DNA of 64,000 nt from Pseudomonas mandelii (lineage in GTDB: Bacteria > Pseudomonadota > Gammaproteobacteria > Pseudomonadales > Pseudomonadaceae). The notes under the pieces were generated by a model. That model was not told the DNA's origin. It worked only from the letters and a program-made list of their open reading frames with translations, and did no database searches. Positions 15,420 through 24,278 of the stretch are shown here, one piece after another. The position numbers were made by a program, and so were the translations under genes. Location: the NCBI RefSeq assembly GCF_006438925.1, contig NZ_RCZA01000014.1:1-64000 (forward strand), read 5' to 3'. Every line of letters starts with the position of its first letter. Position 1 is the first letter of the stretch.

Positions 15420-16115
15420 TCAAGCCAGGTCCACCAGGACGATTTCACTGTCTTCGATGGCGGTCACCCGCAACACCTGCTCATCGGCAACCGCAATACC
15501 GTCTCGAGCTTGTGCACGCAAGCCATTGACTTCAATGATGCCGGTGGCCGGTACCAGATAGGCGCGACGGCCATTGTCCAGGCGAAACTCGGCGGATTCA
15601 CCGGCCTTCAGGTTCGCGGCCACCAATCGCGCATCGGCTCGAATCCGCAGGCTTTGATCGTCGCCGGCCTTACCGCTCGCCAGCGTTACGAAACCTTCGC
15701 GCTGACCTTTTGGAAAAGGCTTGGCGCCCCAGGACGGTGCCAAACCGGTTTCGTTCGGGATGATCCAGATCTGGAAGATCCTGGTCTCGGTCGCCTCCAG
15801 GTTGTATTCACTGTGGGCGATCCCGGTGCCGGCGCTCATGACCTGAACGTCGCCCGCTTCGGTACGACCCTTGTTGCCCAGATTGTCTTCGTGAGTGATT
15901 GCGCCTTCACGGACATAAGTGATGATTTCCATGTCCCGGTGCGGGTGTTTCGGGAACCCGGTGCCAGAAGCAATCACGTCGTCGTTCCACACCCGCAGGT
16001 TGCCCCAGTTCATGCGTTTTGGGTCATGGTATTCGGCGAACGAAAAGTGGTGATGAGCATCCAACCAGCCATGGTGGGCGCCGCCCAGGGATTTGAAGGG
16101 TCTGAGTTCAAGCAT
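15420..16115 (-). CDS. Pirin-family protein (YhhW-like, putative quercetin 2,3-dioxygenase)
   Basis: A 231-residue bicupin, the same length as E. coli YhhW. The start ATG at 16115 has CAGGAG upstream; an upstream start at 16196 adds 27 residues without a ribosome-binding site. Metal-site sequences FPKHPHRDMEIITYV and GTGIAHSEYN supply the His and Glu ligands known from YhhW. YhhW can oxidise quercetin in vitro; the physiological role of pirins is unsettled, including redox-sensing roles. It is transcribed alone, convergent with pgm. Confidence 0.85.
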   Translation of the reverse strand: MLELRPFKSLGGAHHGWLDAHHHFSFAEYHDPKRMNWGNLRVWNDDVIASGTGFPKHPHRDMEIITYVREGAITHEDNLGNKGRTEAGDVQVMSAGTGIAHSEYNLEATETRIFQIWIIPNETGLAPSWGAKPFPKGQREGFVTLASGKAGDDQSLRIRADARLVAANLKAGESAEFRLDNGRRAYLVPATGIIEVNGLRAQARDGIAVADEQVLRVTAIEDSEIVLVDLA

Positions 16116-16395
16116 GATCGTCTCCTGAAAAGGTTCGTCATGGGGCAGAGCGCCTGAGCCACGAAACGCGAACCGGTGGTTGATGGCGAGCATCATCTAT
16201 CAGGTACTGATCGATAAAAAGCGTAAAAAATGCCTCAATACAATCGAATAATTTGATATCAAATAACCTCGAAAGACTCTCACCCAACCTTCACTTCATC
16301 GCATAAGCCAATGACCTGTAAGCATTTCACTAGAACTGAACGGCAAATGCAGACACCATAGCCCTCAACAGCCTCACACCCTGGAGTCAGCCCGC

Positions 16396-18870
16396 GTGCC
16401 GCAACACACCCCCGATCTTCCTCCTGAACTTCGTCCCCTGGCCGAGATGCCGCTGCTCAAGCGTCTGGCCGCCCGGTTCTTTGGTCACGGCCTGACGCGT
16501 CTGCGCGCACAGCACCGGGCATCCTGGCTGCACGGCCAGGCCGACGGCTTTCGCAGCGGGCACAGCGCCGGGGTGGATTACGGCTATAAGGAAGGCAAAC
16601 TTGAAGGGTTGGAGGAAGGCCGGCAGGTATTGTTGATCCGCGACTCGCGCTCGACCGAACACCGGCCGCCCAACGTTGACGAGAATCTGTTCGACGATTG
16701 GCGTCTGCCGTTGAGCGCTGAGTTGAAGAAGCGCATGAAGACGGATGTCGCTCGACTGCTGCCAGCACACGCCCAGCCCAGTGCCGCGCAGTGGAAAATG
16801 ATCTTCAGCGACACGCCCTCGACCTCGGTGATTGCCGGCGCGGGCGCGGGCAAGTCGACCACGTTGGTGTTGCGAATTTTGCTGTTGACCCACTATCTGG
16901 GATTCGAGCTGAGTTCGATGACGGTGGTGACCTTTACCCGTGAGTCGCGCAAAGACTTCATCAACAAACTGATCGAGCTGTTTGCACTCTGGGGCCGGTC
17001 GCTCAGTTTCAAAGAGGCGCGTGAACTGGTGCGCACCTTCCATTCGCGAATCCTGCCGATGGTTCGCAGTCTGCCGGGCTTCGAGCGGCTGCAAGCCTTC
17101 GAAAACCTCAGTCACCGTGCGCAAAACGGCGATGAGGAGGTCGACAGCAATCCTTTCGACCTGCGCATCAACGACGCCCAGCGCCAGCAACTCAACGCTT
17201 GTTATCACAGCCTGCACACTCGCAATGAGCGCTTTCGCGAATTGATCAAGCCGTTGTCCCGTCACGCGCTGCAACTCAAGGAGCTGGAGCGCGATCACCC
17301 GGACGTGCAGAAACGCATGGCCGTGACCGAACTGGCCGCCAAGCGTGACGAAGAGCTCTGCGACGCTATTGAAGATTTGTGGTTTCGCGCGGGTGCCTGG
17401 CCAATCAAAGGCATCGAGCCGAAGCGCCACACGTTCGATATCAACGGCTCAACATTTCATTGTCATGGCTATATTCCGAGCCTGGATGCTTGGGTGGTGC
17501 TGGGATTCGATCCCCGGGAAAACCCGCAGGTCAGCCGCCCTAATGCCAAATTGAGCGTGCGCGCGGAATGGGCGGTCAAACGCACCCTGTTTCAAGCTTT
17601 CTGCCGTAAACCATTGATATGGCTGGATAGTTACGAGTCATCAAGACGTGTACTGGCGTCCCTTGGGGGCGATGCCAGTGCCGGGCCGGGCTTCGATTAC
17701 AAGGTCAAGGGCGAGCTCAGCTCTGCGCCGTTACTGGACTGTTTTGTCGCTGCCGCCGGATTTATCGAGAATCTTGGCCTGGATGTACCCAATGCCGTGG
17801 GCCAGATGAGTTTTGCCAAGGACGACCCCGACCGGTTTTTCTTCGAGGCCTTGAGCCTGTACTGGCGAGCGCTGGAAGATCACCTGCTCGATCAGAAGCC
17901 ACCGGTGATGACCTACAACCGGATGTTCGCCTTGTTCAGCGAACATTCGCCGGAAAACCTGAAACTGCTGAGCGATGAGCTGCTCAGGCCGATGTCGCAC
18001 CTGATGATCGACGAATTTCAGGACGTATCGCCGCAGATCGTTTCCTGGATTCGCGCAAGCCTCACGGAAATCCGCAGTCGGGGGCCGGCCATGCACGTGG
18101 GGCGCGGCGCACAACGTTCGTCGTTGCTCTGTGTCGGCGATGACTGGCAGTCCATTTATGGTTGGCGGGGCAGTTCGCCGACGTACTTCATGGAATTCAA
18201 CAAGGAGTTCCCTTCGCCCAGCACGACCAAAGTCATGCTGAGCGACAACTACCGCAGTCACCAGCACATCATCGATGCCGCCGAACATATCGTTCGTGCG
18301 GCGCCGGCGATCGCTGGCAAGAAGGCCAAGTCCAGTGGCGAGCCGAAGGCATTGCTGCCGGTTAACGTTCTCGATCGTGACGATCAAGGCATGGCCAAAC
18401 GCCTGATGGAACACTACAGAAAGGGCGATTCGATCTTGATGCTTTATCGAAAAAGTAGCGATAAGTTATTGATAGAAGAGCATATTCAGTCTGTAGTTAA
18501 TGTGGATTCTAGCTTGCCGTACGAAGCGCGAAGGCTCAAGCAGCTGACTTATCACAGCGCCAAGGGACTTCAGGCTGACGCCGTGTTCCTGCTGGGTGAC
18601 TGTCAGCACCTGACCAGCTCTCCGTACAAGAACCAGGTCTACCGCATGGCGGGTCTTGGCAAGACAGGCGACAGCGAAGCGTATGACAGTGCACAGAAAG
18701 ACGAGATCCTGCGACTGGCTTACGTCGGCATCACTCGGGCGGTGAGTCATTGCTATTGGTATGTCGATGGGCAAGACACCCAGGCAGCCAATATGCCTAA
18801 AGCTTCCGATCGGATCGGCAAAGGCAAAGTGTTCTTTGCCGATCACCGACTGGGCAAGACATCGGCGTGA
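16396..18870 (+). CDS. UvrD/Rep-like superfamily 1 DNA helicase
   Basis: An 824-residue protein starting at GTG 16396, with GGAG about ten bases upstream. Helicase motifs in order: GAGAGKSTT (Walker A, Lys153), TFTRESRKDF (Ia), LMIDEFQDVSP (II, DExQ), VGDDWQSIYGWRG (III), TYHSAKGLQADAVFLLGD (V) and LAYVGITRA (VI). A region of about 300 residues between Ia and II carries extra sequence not typical of UvrD itself, including a WxxxG-rich beta stretch around 330-370; this places it with the larger UvrD-like helicases of unclear role. It should unwind DNA 3' to 5' with ATP. No partner gene adjoins it. Confidence 0.85.
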   Translation: MPQHTPDLPPELRPLAEMPLLKRLAARFFGHGLTRLRAQHRASWLHGQADGFRSGHSAGVDYGYKEGKLEGLEEGRQVLLIRDSRSTEHRPPNVDENLFDDWRLPLSAELKKRMKTDVARLLPAHAQPSAAQWKMIFSDTPSTSVIAGAGAGKSTTLVLRILLLTHYLGFELSSMTVVTFTRESRKDFINKLIELFALWGRSLSFKEARELVRTFHSRILPMVRSLPGFERLQAFENLSHRAQNGDEEVDSNPFDLRINDAQRQQLNACYHSLHTRNERFRELIKPLSRHALQLKELERDHPDVQKRMAVTELAAKRDEELCDAIEDLWFRAGAWPIKGIEPKRHTFDINGSTFHCHGYIPSLDAWVVLGFDPRENPQVSRPNAKLSVRAEWAVKRTLFQAFCRKPLIWLDSYESSRRVLASLGGDASAGPGFDYKVKGELSSAPLLDCFVAAAGFIENLGLDVPNAVGQMSFAKDDPDRFFFEALSLYWRALEDHLLDQKPPVMTYNRMFALFSEHSPENLKLLSDELLRPMSHLMIDEFQDVSPQIVSWIRASLTEIRSRGPAMHVGRGAQRSSLLCVGDDWQSIYGWRGSSPTYFMEFNKEFPSPSTTKVMLSDNYRSHQHIIDAAEHIVRAAPAIAGKKAKSSGEPKALLPVNVLDRDDQGMAKRLMEHYRKGDSILMLYRKSSDKLLIEEHIQSVVNVDSSLPYEARRLKQLTYHSAKGLQADAVFLLGDCQHLTSSPYKNQVYRMAGLGKTGDSEAYDSAQKDEILRLAYVGITRAVSHCYWYVDGQDTQAANMPKASDRIGKGKVFFADHRLGKTSA

Positions 18871-18883
18871 ATCGTCGCGCACA

Positions 18884-18912
18884 AAAAAGCCCACTTAACG
18901 TGGGCTTGTTGT
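18884..18912 (+). terminator. Terminator between the helicase gene and the DUF1652 gene
   Basis: AAGCCCAC and GTGGGCTT form an eight-base stem preceded by an A-run and followed by TGTTGTTG. Placed between convergent genes, it can stop both. Confidence 0.75.
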
Positions 18913-18926
18913 TGAGTGTTCGGCCT

Positions 18927-19199
18927 TCAGGCATAGCTCCTGAGGGCGGCGGACGGAATGAAAGCCTCAAGCTCGTCTTCCACCGCTTCGATTATTCGTT
19001 CTACATCCGCAGCATTCATTACCGTCGCGCAAGGAATGCCGGCGATGGCGATCATGGTCTCGCCACTGGCACGGTCAAATAGACGGGCAATCATACTGCC
19101 CGGCGCATCCATGCTCGCCTCGAAACCCATGGGATGAAAATGCCAGCGCATCAGCTGGCAGGCGTTTGGAAAGGTGACTTTACTGAACCCTTTATTCAT
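18927..19199 (-). CDS. DUF1652-like small protein
   Basis: A 90-residue protein. The pattern, an N-terminal FPNACQLMRWHFHPMGF, a central beta segment ending in MIAIAGI, and a C-terminal helix VERIIEAVEDELEAF, matches the small DUF1652 proteins that are frequent in pseudomonads, as remembered. Their function is unknown. ATG at 19199 follows a GAGG about ten bases upstream. The gene stands alone. Confidence 0.65.
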   Translation of the reverse strand: MNKGFSKVTFPNACQLMRWHFHPMGFEASMDAPGSMIARLFDRASGETMIAIAGIPCATVMNAADVERIIEAVEDELEAFIPSAALRSYA

Positions 19200-19462
19200 A
19201 TGTAGCCCGCCTCATTCATCGAGCGCTTCCTTTAGCTCATGTTAGGAGGGAAGAGCCTTCAATGGCTCAACCGGTGACTGCCTTTAAAAGTAGCATCCTG
19301 ATGTGAAAGTAATGTGGATTTTTCAGGCCGTTTAGCGATTGGTTCAGTTTTTTTGATGCAGGTCATGGGAATGGTCGGTGTTCGGCCGTTGGCCACCACT
19401 GGTTGGTCATTGAAGCTGAGACGGAATTTCGGCAAGCTCGGCTTTTTCTCGCCGAGTCCTTT

Positions 19463-20278
19463 ATGCACGCCGATGATGATGGTCCGCTGCAAACCCAGGC
19501 CACGGGTGACACGGTGATGCGTTATCACTTGCGTTGGAAACACCGGGACCTGGACGGGGTGATGGCGCTCTATCACCCAGAGATTCAGTACAGCGATTTT
19601 TTCCAGAACCGTGTGATGGGGCTGTCCGAATTACGTGAATACGTGCGCAGCAGCATGCCCCGCGATCCCGATGAGGCCCTGGAGCACTCGGACCGCATTC
19701 GCCTGGACGGCAACACGGCGTTTATTCAGTACCGTATAACCCTTCGCGGCGGTGAAGGTCTGGTGTCATTCCGGGCCAGCGAGGCGATTACCGTACGTGA
19801 CGGACTGATCTGGCGGGTCAACGAATACGCCTCGCTGGTGCATGAACAGCCCGTCAGCAAAGCCGCCAGCAGCCAACGCCCGGCGGTCAGTCGACTCGGG
19901 CTGTCTGCACGCCAGCTGAGTTTCATGGCTGAAGACTTGCAGCAATATTTTCAGCGCCAACAACCTTATCTCGATCCCGAACTCGACCTGCAACGGGTGG
20001 CGAAGGAGTGCGGGTACAGCCGCAATCAAATTTCCTACTTGCTGAATCAGGTGCTTGGCCAGAGCTTCTATCGATACGTCAACCAGGCGCGCCTGCAGCA
20101 TTTGCTCGCGGCACTGGATAACGCCACACCGCCACTGCGTATCGACGAACTGGCGTTTGCCGCCGGGTTCAATTCGCTGTCGGCGTTTTACAGCTGCTTC
20201 CGTCAGCACACCGGCCAGTCGCCCAAGGCCTACGTAAAACAAATTTCTTTGCGTGCACGCGCGCAAGACAGCCTCTAA
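19463..20278 (+). CDS. AraC-family regulator with N-terminal SnoaL-like domain
   Basis: A 271-residue protein from ATG 19463; a TTG at 19403 would add 20 residues but looks arbitrary. Residues ~15-125 form an NTF2/SnoaL-like domain (RWKHRDLDGVMALYHPEIQYSD is split by this fold's first helices), a likely ligand pocket. Residues ~155-265 carry two helix-turn-helix units of AraC type, with LQRVAKECGYSRNQISYLLN and LAFAAGFNSLSAFYSCFRQH followed by TGQSPKAY. It precedes, in the same direction and by about 50 bases, an amine oxidase, a cupin and a putrescine-binding protein, so it probably regulates that cluster in response to a polyamine or related compound. Confidence 0.8.
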   Translation: MHADDDGPLQTQATGDTVMRYHLRWKHRDLDGVMALYHPEIQYSDFFQNRVMGLSELREYVRSSMPRDPDEALEHSDRIRLDGNTAFIQYRITLRGGEGLVSFRASEAITVRDGLIWRVNEYASLVHEQPVSKAASSQRPAVSRLGLSARQLSFMAEDLQQYFQRQQPYLDPELDLQRVAKECGYSRNQISYLLNQVLGQSFYRYVNQARLQHLLAALDNATPPLRIDELAFAAGFNSLSAFYSCFRQHTGQSPKAYVKQISLRARAQDSL

Positions 20279-20328
20279 GTCCACGCACTAGGATCGACGC
20301 CATCGAAGTTTGAGTGGCGGAGTCTTGC

Positions 20329-21732
20329 ATGTCGGCGTGGCGCACTATCAGTTTGTGGATGGATCAACTCGACGAGCCATTATTGGCGCGTCCGGCGCTG
20401 GAACAGGATCTGGACGTCGACGTCGCCATCATTGGCGCGGGATATACCGGGCTCTGGACTGCGTACTACCTCAAGCGCCAGGCGCCCGAGCTGAGCATTG
20501 CCATCGTTGAAGCGCAAACTGCCGGTTTTGGCGCCTCAGGGCGTAACGGCGGCTGGTTGATGGGCAATGTGCTGGGCGAAGACCGCTTGCTCGCCGACTT
20601 GCCGCCCGAACAGCGCCGGGCTTCTTTCGATTTGCTGCACGGCATTCCGGATGAAGTCGGTAGGGTCCTCGCGCGTGAAGACATCGACTGCGATTACCGC
20701 AAAGGCGGGGCGCTGTATTGCGCTGCCCGCTATCCGGAACAGGAAGCCAGCCTTCGGCACTATCTCGACACGCTCTATAGCCAGGGATTGACCGAAAGCG
20801 ACTACTGCTGGCTTAGCCCCGAGCAGTTGGCGCAACAGATCAGAGTCGCCAAACCTTATGGCGGTATCTATGCACCGCACGTCGCGACCATTCACCCGGC
20901 AAAGTTGGTGCGAGGTCTGGCTCGGACGGTGGAGAAAATGGGCGTCAGGATTTACGAGAACAGCCCGGTCACCCAATGGCGGTCCGGTGGCCTGCGCACG
21001 GCGAAAGCCTCGGTTCGCAGTCGTTGGATCGTGCCGGCGGTCGAAGGTTACTCGGTCACCTTGCCACCACTGGGGCGTTATCAGCTGCCGGTGCAAAGCT
21101 TGATAGTGGCCACCGAGCCGCTATCCGCTGCCACGTGGGACGAAATCGGCCTGAGTCGCGGCCAGGCCTTCAGCGAAAACAGTCGCCAGGTCACTTACGG
21201 TCAGCGCACGGCTGACAACCGGTTGGTATTCGGCGCACGGGGCGGTTATCAGTTTGCTGCCAAGTTGCGCCATGACTTCGACTTGACCACCAGCGAAGTG
21301 GAGCTGCGGCGATATCTGTTTGGCGAACTCTTCCCGCAGCTCAAGAACGTGCGGATTACCCATGCCTGGGGCGGCAATCTGGGGATGTCCCGGCGTTTCA
21401 AGCCGCACATGTTGTGCGATCAGGCCAGCGGCATCGCCTTGTCGGGTGGCTATGGCGGGGAGGGCGTCGGTGCCAGCAACCTGGGTGGCCGGACTCTGGC
21501 CGACCTGATTCTGCAGCGCGACACCGAGCTGATTCGCCAACCGTGGGTCATCCAGGGAGGGCTCGACGCGCTCCGGGCCTGGGAGCCGGAGCCCTGCCGC
21601 TGGCTTGGCTACAACGCGATCATCCGCAGCTTCGCCCATGAAGACCAGACGCTGGCCAACCCGGCCACCGCACCATGGCGTCGCAAACTGGCCACCGGTA
21701 TTGCCGGCTTCATGGAAGGTTTCATGCAGTAA
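20329..21732 (+). CDS. FAD-dependent amine oxidase (OrdL/PuuB-like)
   Basis: A 467-residue flavoprotein. The start at 20329 is chosen because GGCGGAG lies just upstream; a GTG at 20314 overlaps that site. VAIIGAGYTGLWTAYYL is the dinucleotide-binding loop, FGASGRNGGWL the second FAD contact typical of D-amino-acid/glycine/glutamylputrescine oxidases, and LSGGYGGEGVGASNLGG the C-terminal FAD motif. PuuB in E. coli oxidises gamma-glutamylputrescine. With a putrescine-binding protein two genes downstream, oxidation of a polyamine or its glutamyl derivative is the most probable job. Confidence 0.8.
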   Translation: MSAWRTISLWMDQLDEPLLARPALEQDLDVDVAIIGAGYTGLWTAYYLKRQAPELSIAIVEAQTAGFGASGRNGGWLMGNVLGEDRLLADLPPEQRRASFDLLHGIPDEVGRVLAREDIDCDYRKGGALYCAARYPEQEASLRHYLDTLYSQGLTESDYCWLSPEQLAQQIRVAKPYGGIYAPHVATIHPAKLVRGLARTVEKMGVRIYENSPVTQWRSGGLRTAKASVRSRWIVPAVEGYSVTLPPLGRYQLPVQSLIVATEPLSAATWDEIGLSRGQAFSENSRQVTYGQRTADNRLVFGARGGYQFAAKLRHDFDLTTSEVELRRYLFGELFPQLKNVRITHAWGGNLGMSRRFKPHMLCDQASGIALSGGYGGEGVGASNLGGRTLADLILQRDTELIRQPWVIQGGLDALRAWEPEPCRWLGYNAIIRSFAHEDQTLANPATAPWRRKLATGIAGFMEGFMQ

Positions 21733-21775
21733 ACGGCGCGCTCTTCATCTATAGGCTCAATCGACAGGTACTCCC

Positions 21776-22117
21776 ATGAGCATCACGCAATTCAAGAACA
21801 CCGCAACCCTGAAGCTGGAAGAGTCGAATCCGGTCGCCGTACCACTGGGCATGCCCGTGGCAGTGGCTTCGACCACCAGCGTTGAACGCGACGATGGGGT
21901 CGAAACCGGCGTCTGGGAATGCGCGCCCGGCCGCTGGCGGCGGCAGATCGTCGCCCAGGAGTTCTGTCACTTCATCCAGGGGCGCTGCACGTTTACCCCG
22001 GATGACGGTGAAACCCTGCACATAGAAGCCGGCGATGCACTGATGTTGCCAGCCAACAGCCTCGGTATCTGGGATATCCAGGAAACCGTGCGCAAGACCT
22101 ACGTTTTGATTTTTTGA
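21776..22117 (+). CDS. Cupin protein, DUF861/cupin_3 type
   Basis: A 113-residue single-domain cupin. VWECAPGRWRR, EFCHFIQGRCTFTPDDGE and GDALMLPANSLGIWDI follow the two cupin motifs, with a Glu and His as partial metal ligands, as in the (S)-ureidoglycine aminohydrolase-like cupin_3 group. It sits 43 bases after the oxidase and 47 bases before the polyamine-binding protein, so the three are probably cotranscribed. The substrate is unknown. Confidence 0.75.
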   Translation: MSITQFKNTATLKLEESNPVAVPLGMPVAVASTTSVERDDGVETGVWECAPGRWRRQIVAQEFCHFIQGRCTFTPDDGETLHIEAGDALMLPANSLGIWDIQETVRKTYVLIF

Positions 22118-22164
22118 TCCTCTGATTGCCTGCCAACAACAACAAACCCATCAGGAATCGACTC

Positions 22165-23250
22165 ATGATCCGAAAGACACTGACTCTGGCTCCCCTTGCG
22201 CTTTTCGCGACCCTCGGCCACGCGGCCGAGACCGTCAAGATCTACAACTGGTCGGAATACATCGCCCCGGACACCACCAAAAACTTCCAGAAAGAAACCG
22301 GCATCGCGTTCAGTTACGACGTCTTCGACAGCAATGAAACCCTCGACGGCAAATTGATGACCGGCAAATCCGGCTACGACGTGGTGTTTCCGTCCAACCA
22401 CTTCATGGCGCGGCAGATTCAAGGCGTGGCGCTGAAGAAACTCGACAAGAGCCAACTGCCGAACTGGAAAAACCTCAACCCGGCGCTGCTCAAGGCCTTG
22501 CAAACCAACGATCCGGGCAACGAACACGGTTTCCCGTACCTCTGGGGCAGCACCGGCATCGGTTACAACATCGCCAAGGTCAAGGCCGTGTTGGGTGATA
22601 ACGCGCCCGTGGACTCCTGGGACCTGATTTTCAAACCCGAAAACATGCAAAAGCTGCAGAAGTGCGGCGTGGCCATTCTAGACAACGGCCCCGAACTGTT
22701 GCCGGCGGCACTGAATTATCTGGGATTGCCACATCACAGCAAAAACCCTGAAGACTACAAGAAAGCCGAAGCTCTGCTGATGAAAGTCCGCCCGTATGTC
22801 AGCTATTTCCACTCGTCCAAGTACACCAGCGACCTGGCCAACGGCGACATCTGCGTGGCTGTCGGCTTCTCCGGTGACATTCTGCAAGCCGAAAACCGCG
22901 CGAAAGAAGCCAAGAACGGCGTCGACATCGGCTATGCGATTCCCAAGGAAGGCGCCGCGATCTGGTTCGACATGGTTGCCATGCCGGTAGACGCCCCGGA
23001 CGAAAAGGCCGGCTACGCCTTCATGAACTACCTGCTGCGCCCGGACGTCATGGCCAGCATCAGCAACTACGTGCACTACGCCAACGGTAACGAGCAGGCC
23101 GACAATCTGATCGACCCGGCGATCAAGAATGACACCAAGGTCTACCCGAGCCCGGACATGATGGGGAAATTGTTTGCGCTGGAGGCGATGCCGCTGAACA
23201 TTGACCGGGTTCGTACGCGGGTGTGGAACAAGATTCGTACCGGGAGCTAA
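22165..23250 (+). CDS. potF: Periplasmic polyamine (putrescine)-binding protein
   Basis: A 361-residue solute-binding protein. ATG 22165 is used since CAGGA precedes it and it begins directly with a signal peptide ending in GHA-A. The mature protein opens with VKIYNWSEYIAPDT, the signature of PotF/SpuD, and keeps YDVVFPSNHFM, WGSTGIGYN and YVSYFHSSKY-type pocket segments. It should deliver putrescine or a related polyamine to an ABC permease; no permease genes adjoin, so it shares one encoded elsewhere. It ends the four-gene amine cluster. Confidence 0.85.
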   Translation: MIRKTLTLAPLALFATLGHAAETVKIYNWSEYIAPDTTKNFQKETGIAFSYDVFDSNETLDGKLMTGKSGYDVVFPSNHFMARQIQGVALKKLDKSQLPNWKNLNPALLKALQTNDPGNEHGFPYLWGSTGIGYNIAKVKAVLGDNAPVDSWDLIFKPENMQKLQKCGVAILDNGPELLPAALNYLGLPHHSKNPEDYKKAEALLMKVRPYVSYFHSSKYTSDLANGDICVAVGFSGDILQAENRAKEAKNGVDIGYAIPKEGAAIWFDMVAMPVDAPDEKAGYAFMNYLLRPDVMASISNYVHYANGNEQADNLIDPAIKNDTKVYPSPDMMGKLFALEAMPLNIDRVRTRVWNKIRTGS

Positions 23251-23342
23251 GGCTTCATATCTTGTAGTCATTGGGTGCTCATCGGGTTGACTGACACGCT
23301 GTAGATTCCAGGCCTCCTTTCGATGGATCAGGAGGCAATGGA

Positions 23343-23801
23343 ATGCCTGTTAATACAAATGCAGGTCAGCTACGCGTTGGTCGCTTTTCTGAGTCAGGGC
23401 GCATTTATTTGCTAACGGTTGTCGTTGATCAGCGACAGCCGTTTTTTGCTGATTGGCAATTGGGTAGGTTGGTTGTTCAGGAATTGCGTCAAGCGCAGGA
23501 GGAGGTTTTGGCGGATTTTTTGACGTGGGTTGTCATGCCAGACCATATGCATTGCCTGGTGCAGCTGCACGACAAGACGCTGGCCGAGCTTATGTGTCGC
23601 ATAAAATCCCGGAGTAGCCTGGCGGTTAATCAAGCATTAGGACGGCGAGGGCGGTTGTGGCAGAAGGGTTACTACGATCGTGCGGTTCGGCGGGAGGAGG
23701 ACGTGAAGGATCTTGCTCGCTATGTCGTGGCCAACCCAATACGAGCAGGGCTGGTGACGCGGGTTCATGATTATCCGCTGTGGGATGCGTGTTGGTTGTG
23801 A
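23343..23801 (+). CDS. REP-associated tyrosine transposase (RAYT)
   Basis: A 152-residue Y1 transposase of the IS200/IS605-related RAYT family. VVMPDHMHCLVQL is the HUH motif (His-Met-His form) that binds metal, and WQKGYYDRAVR holds the catalytic Tyr. The final DLARYVVANPIRAGLV is the usual RAYT C-terminal helix. An inverted REP pair follows 7 bases after the stop, and identical palindromes occur at 30.9 and 34.1 kb, which agrees with the known role of RAYTs in spreading REPs. Single-copy, domesticated-type gene. Confidence 0.9.
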   Translation: MPVNTNAGQLRVGRFSESGRIYLLTVVVDQRQPFFADWQLGRLVVQELRQAQEEVLADFLTWVVMPDHMHCLVQLHDKTLAELMCRIKSRSSLAVNQALGRRGRLWQKGYYDRAVRREEDVKDLARYVVANPIRAGLVTRVHDYPLWDACWL

Positions 23802-23807
23802 GTATCT

Positions 23808-23918
23808 GACGACTGCTTCGCAGCCGGACGCAGCCTTCGGCAGCTGCTACAAGGATTGCGGTGCACGCGAAACCTGTAGCAGCTGGCGCAGCCTGCGTTT
23901 GGCTGCACAGCAGTCGTA
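23808..23918. repeat. Inverted REP pair next to the RAYT gene
   Basis: ACGACTGCTTCGCAGCCGGA starts the first REP (from about 23808), and TGTAGCAGCTGGCGCAGCC the second, in opposite orientation, ending about 23918. Each is an imperfect palindrome. The same sequences recur around 30.9-31.0 and 34.06-34.19 kb, forming BIME-like units. Confidence 0.85.
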
Positions 23919-24278
23919 AAAATCTAAAGCTCAACAAATCTCCAACTGATATCAATGCGCTGGCACTCATATTAATAACTCACGCAAAGTGAGACCCCAT
24001 CGACAAAAAGCAACTTACCTCTATTTAATAATTAAATAACAAATCGTCAGACAATTTGCGCAAACCGCCATCTAACAAACAATATTTCGACAGCACAGGC
24101 ATTGTTTCCGGGTATTTGCTGGAACAACTCAATTTGACGTCAAAAAAAATGTAGACGTTTGATTTCGAATTGTGTCAGTTTTCTTTCGCCTTCATTGGGC
24201 GAGTGATAGGACGATCTCGCCAGAGATTGTTGCTGTCTGACAAAAAACTGTTCCATAGCTAAACAAGGAAGTGTGTTT
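23919..24278 (+). promoter_or_regulatory. AT-rich upstream region of aprA
   Basis: About 360 bases without a gene, conspicuously AT-rich compared with neighbouring genes, between the REP pair and aprA. It must contain the aprA promoter and probably binding sites for regulators of protease expression. No convincing consensus boxes are assigned. AAGGAAG at 24265-24271 is the aprA ribosome-binding site. Confidence 0.5.
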
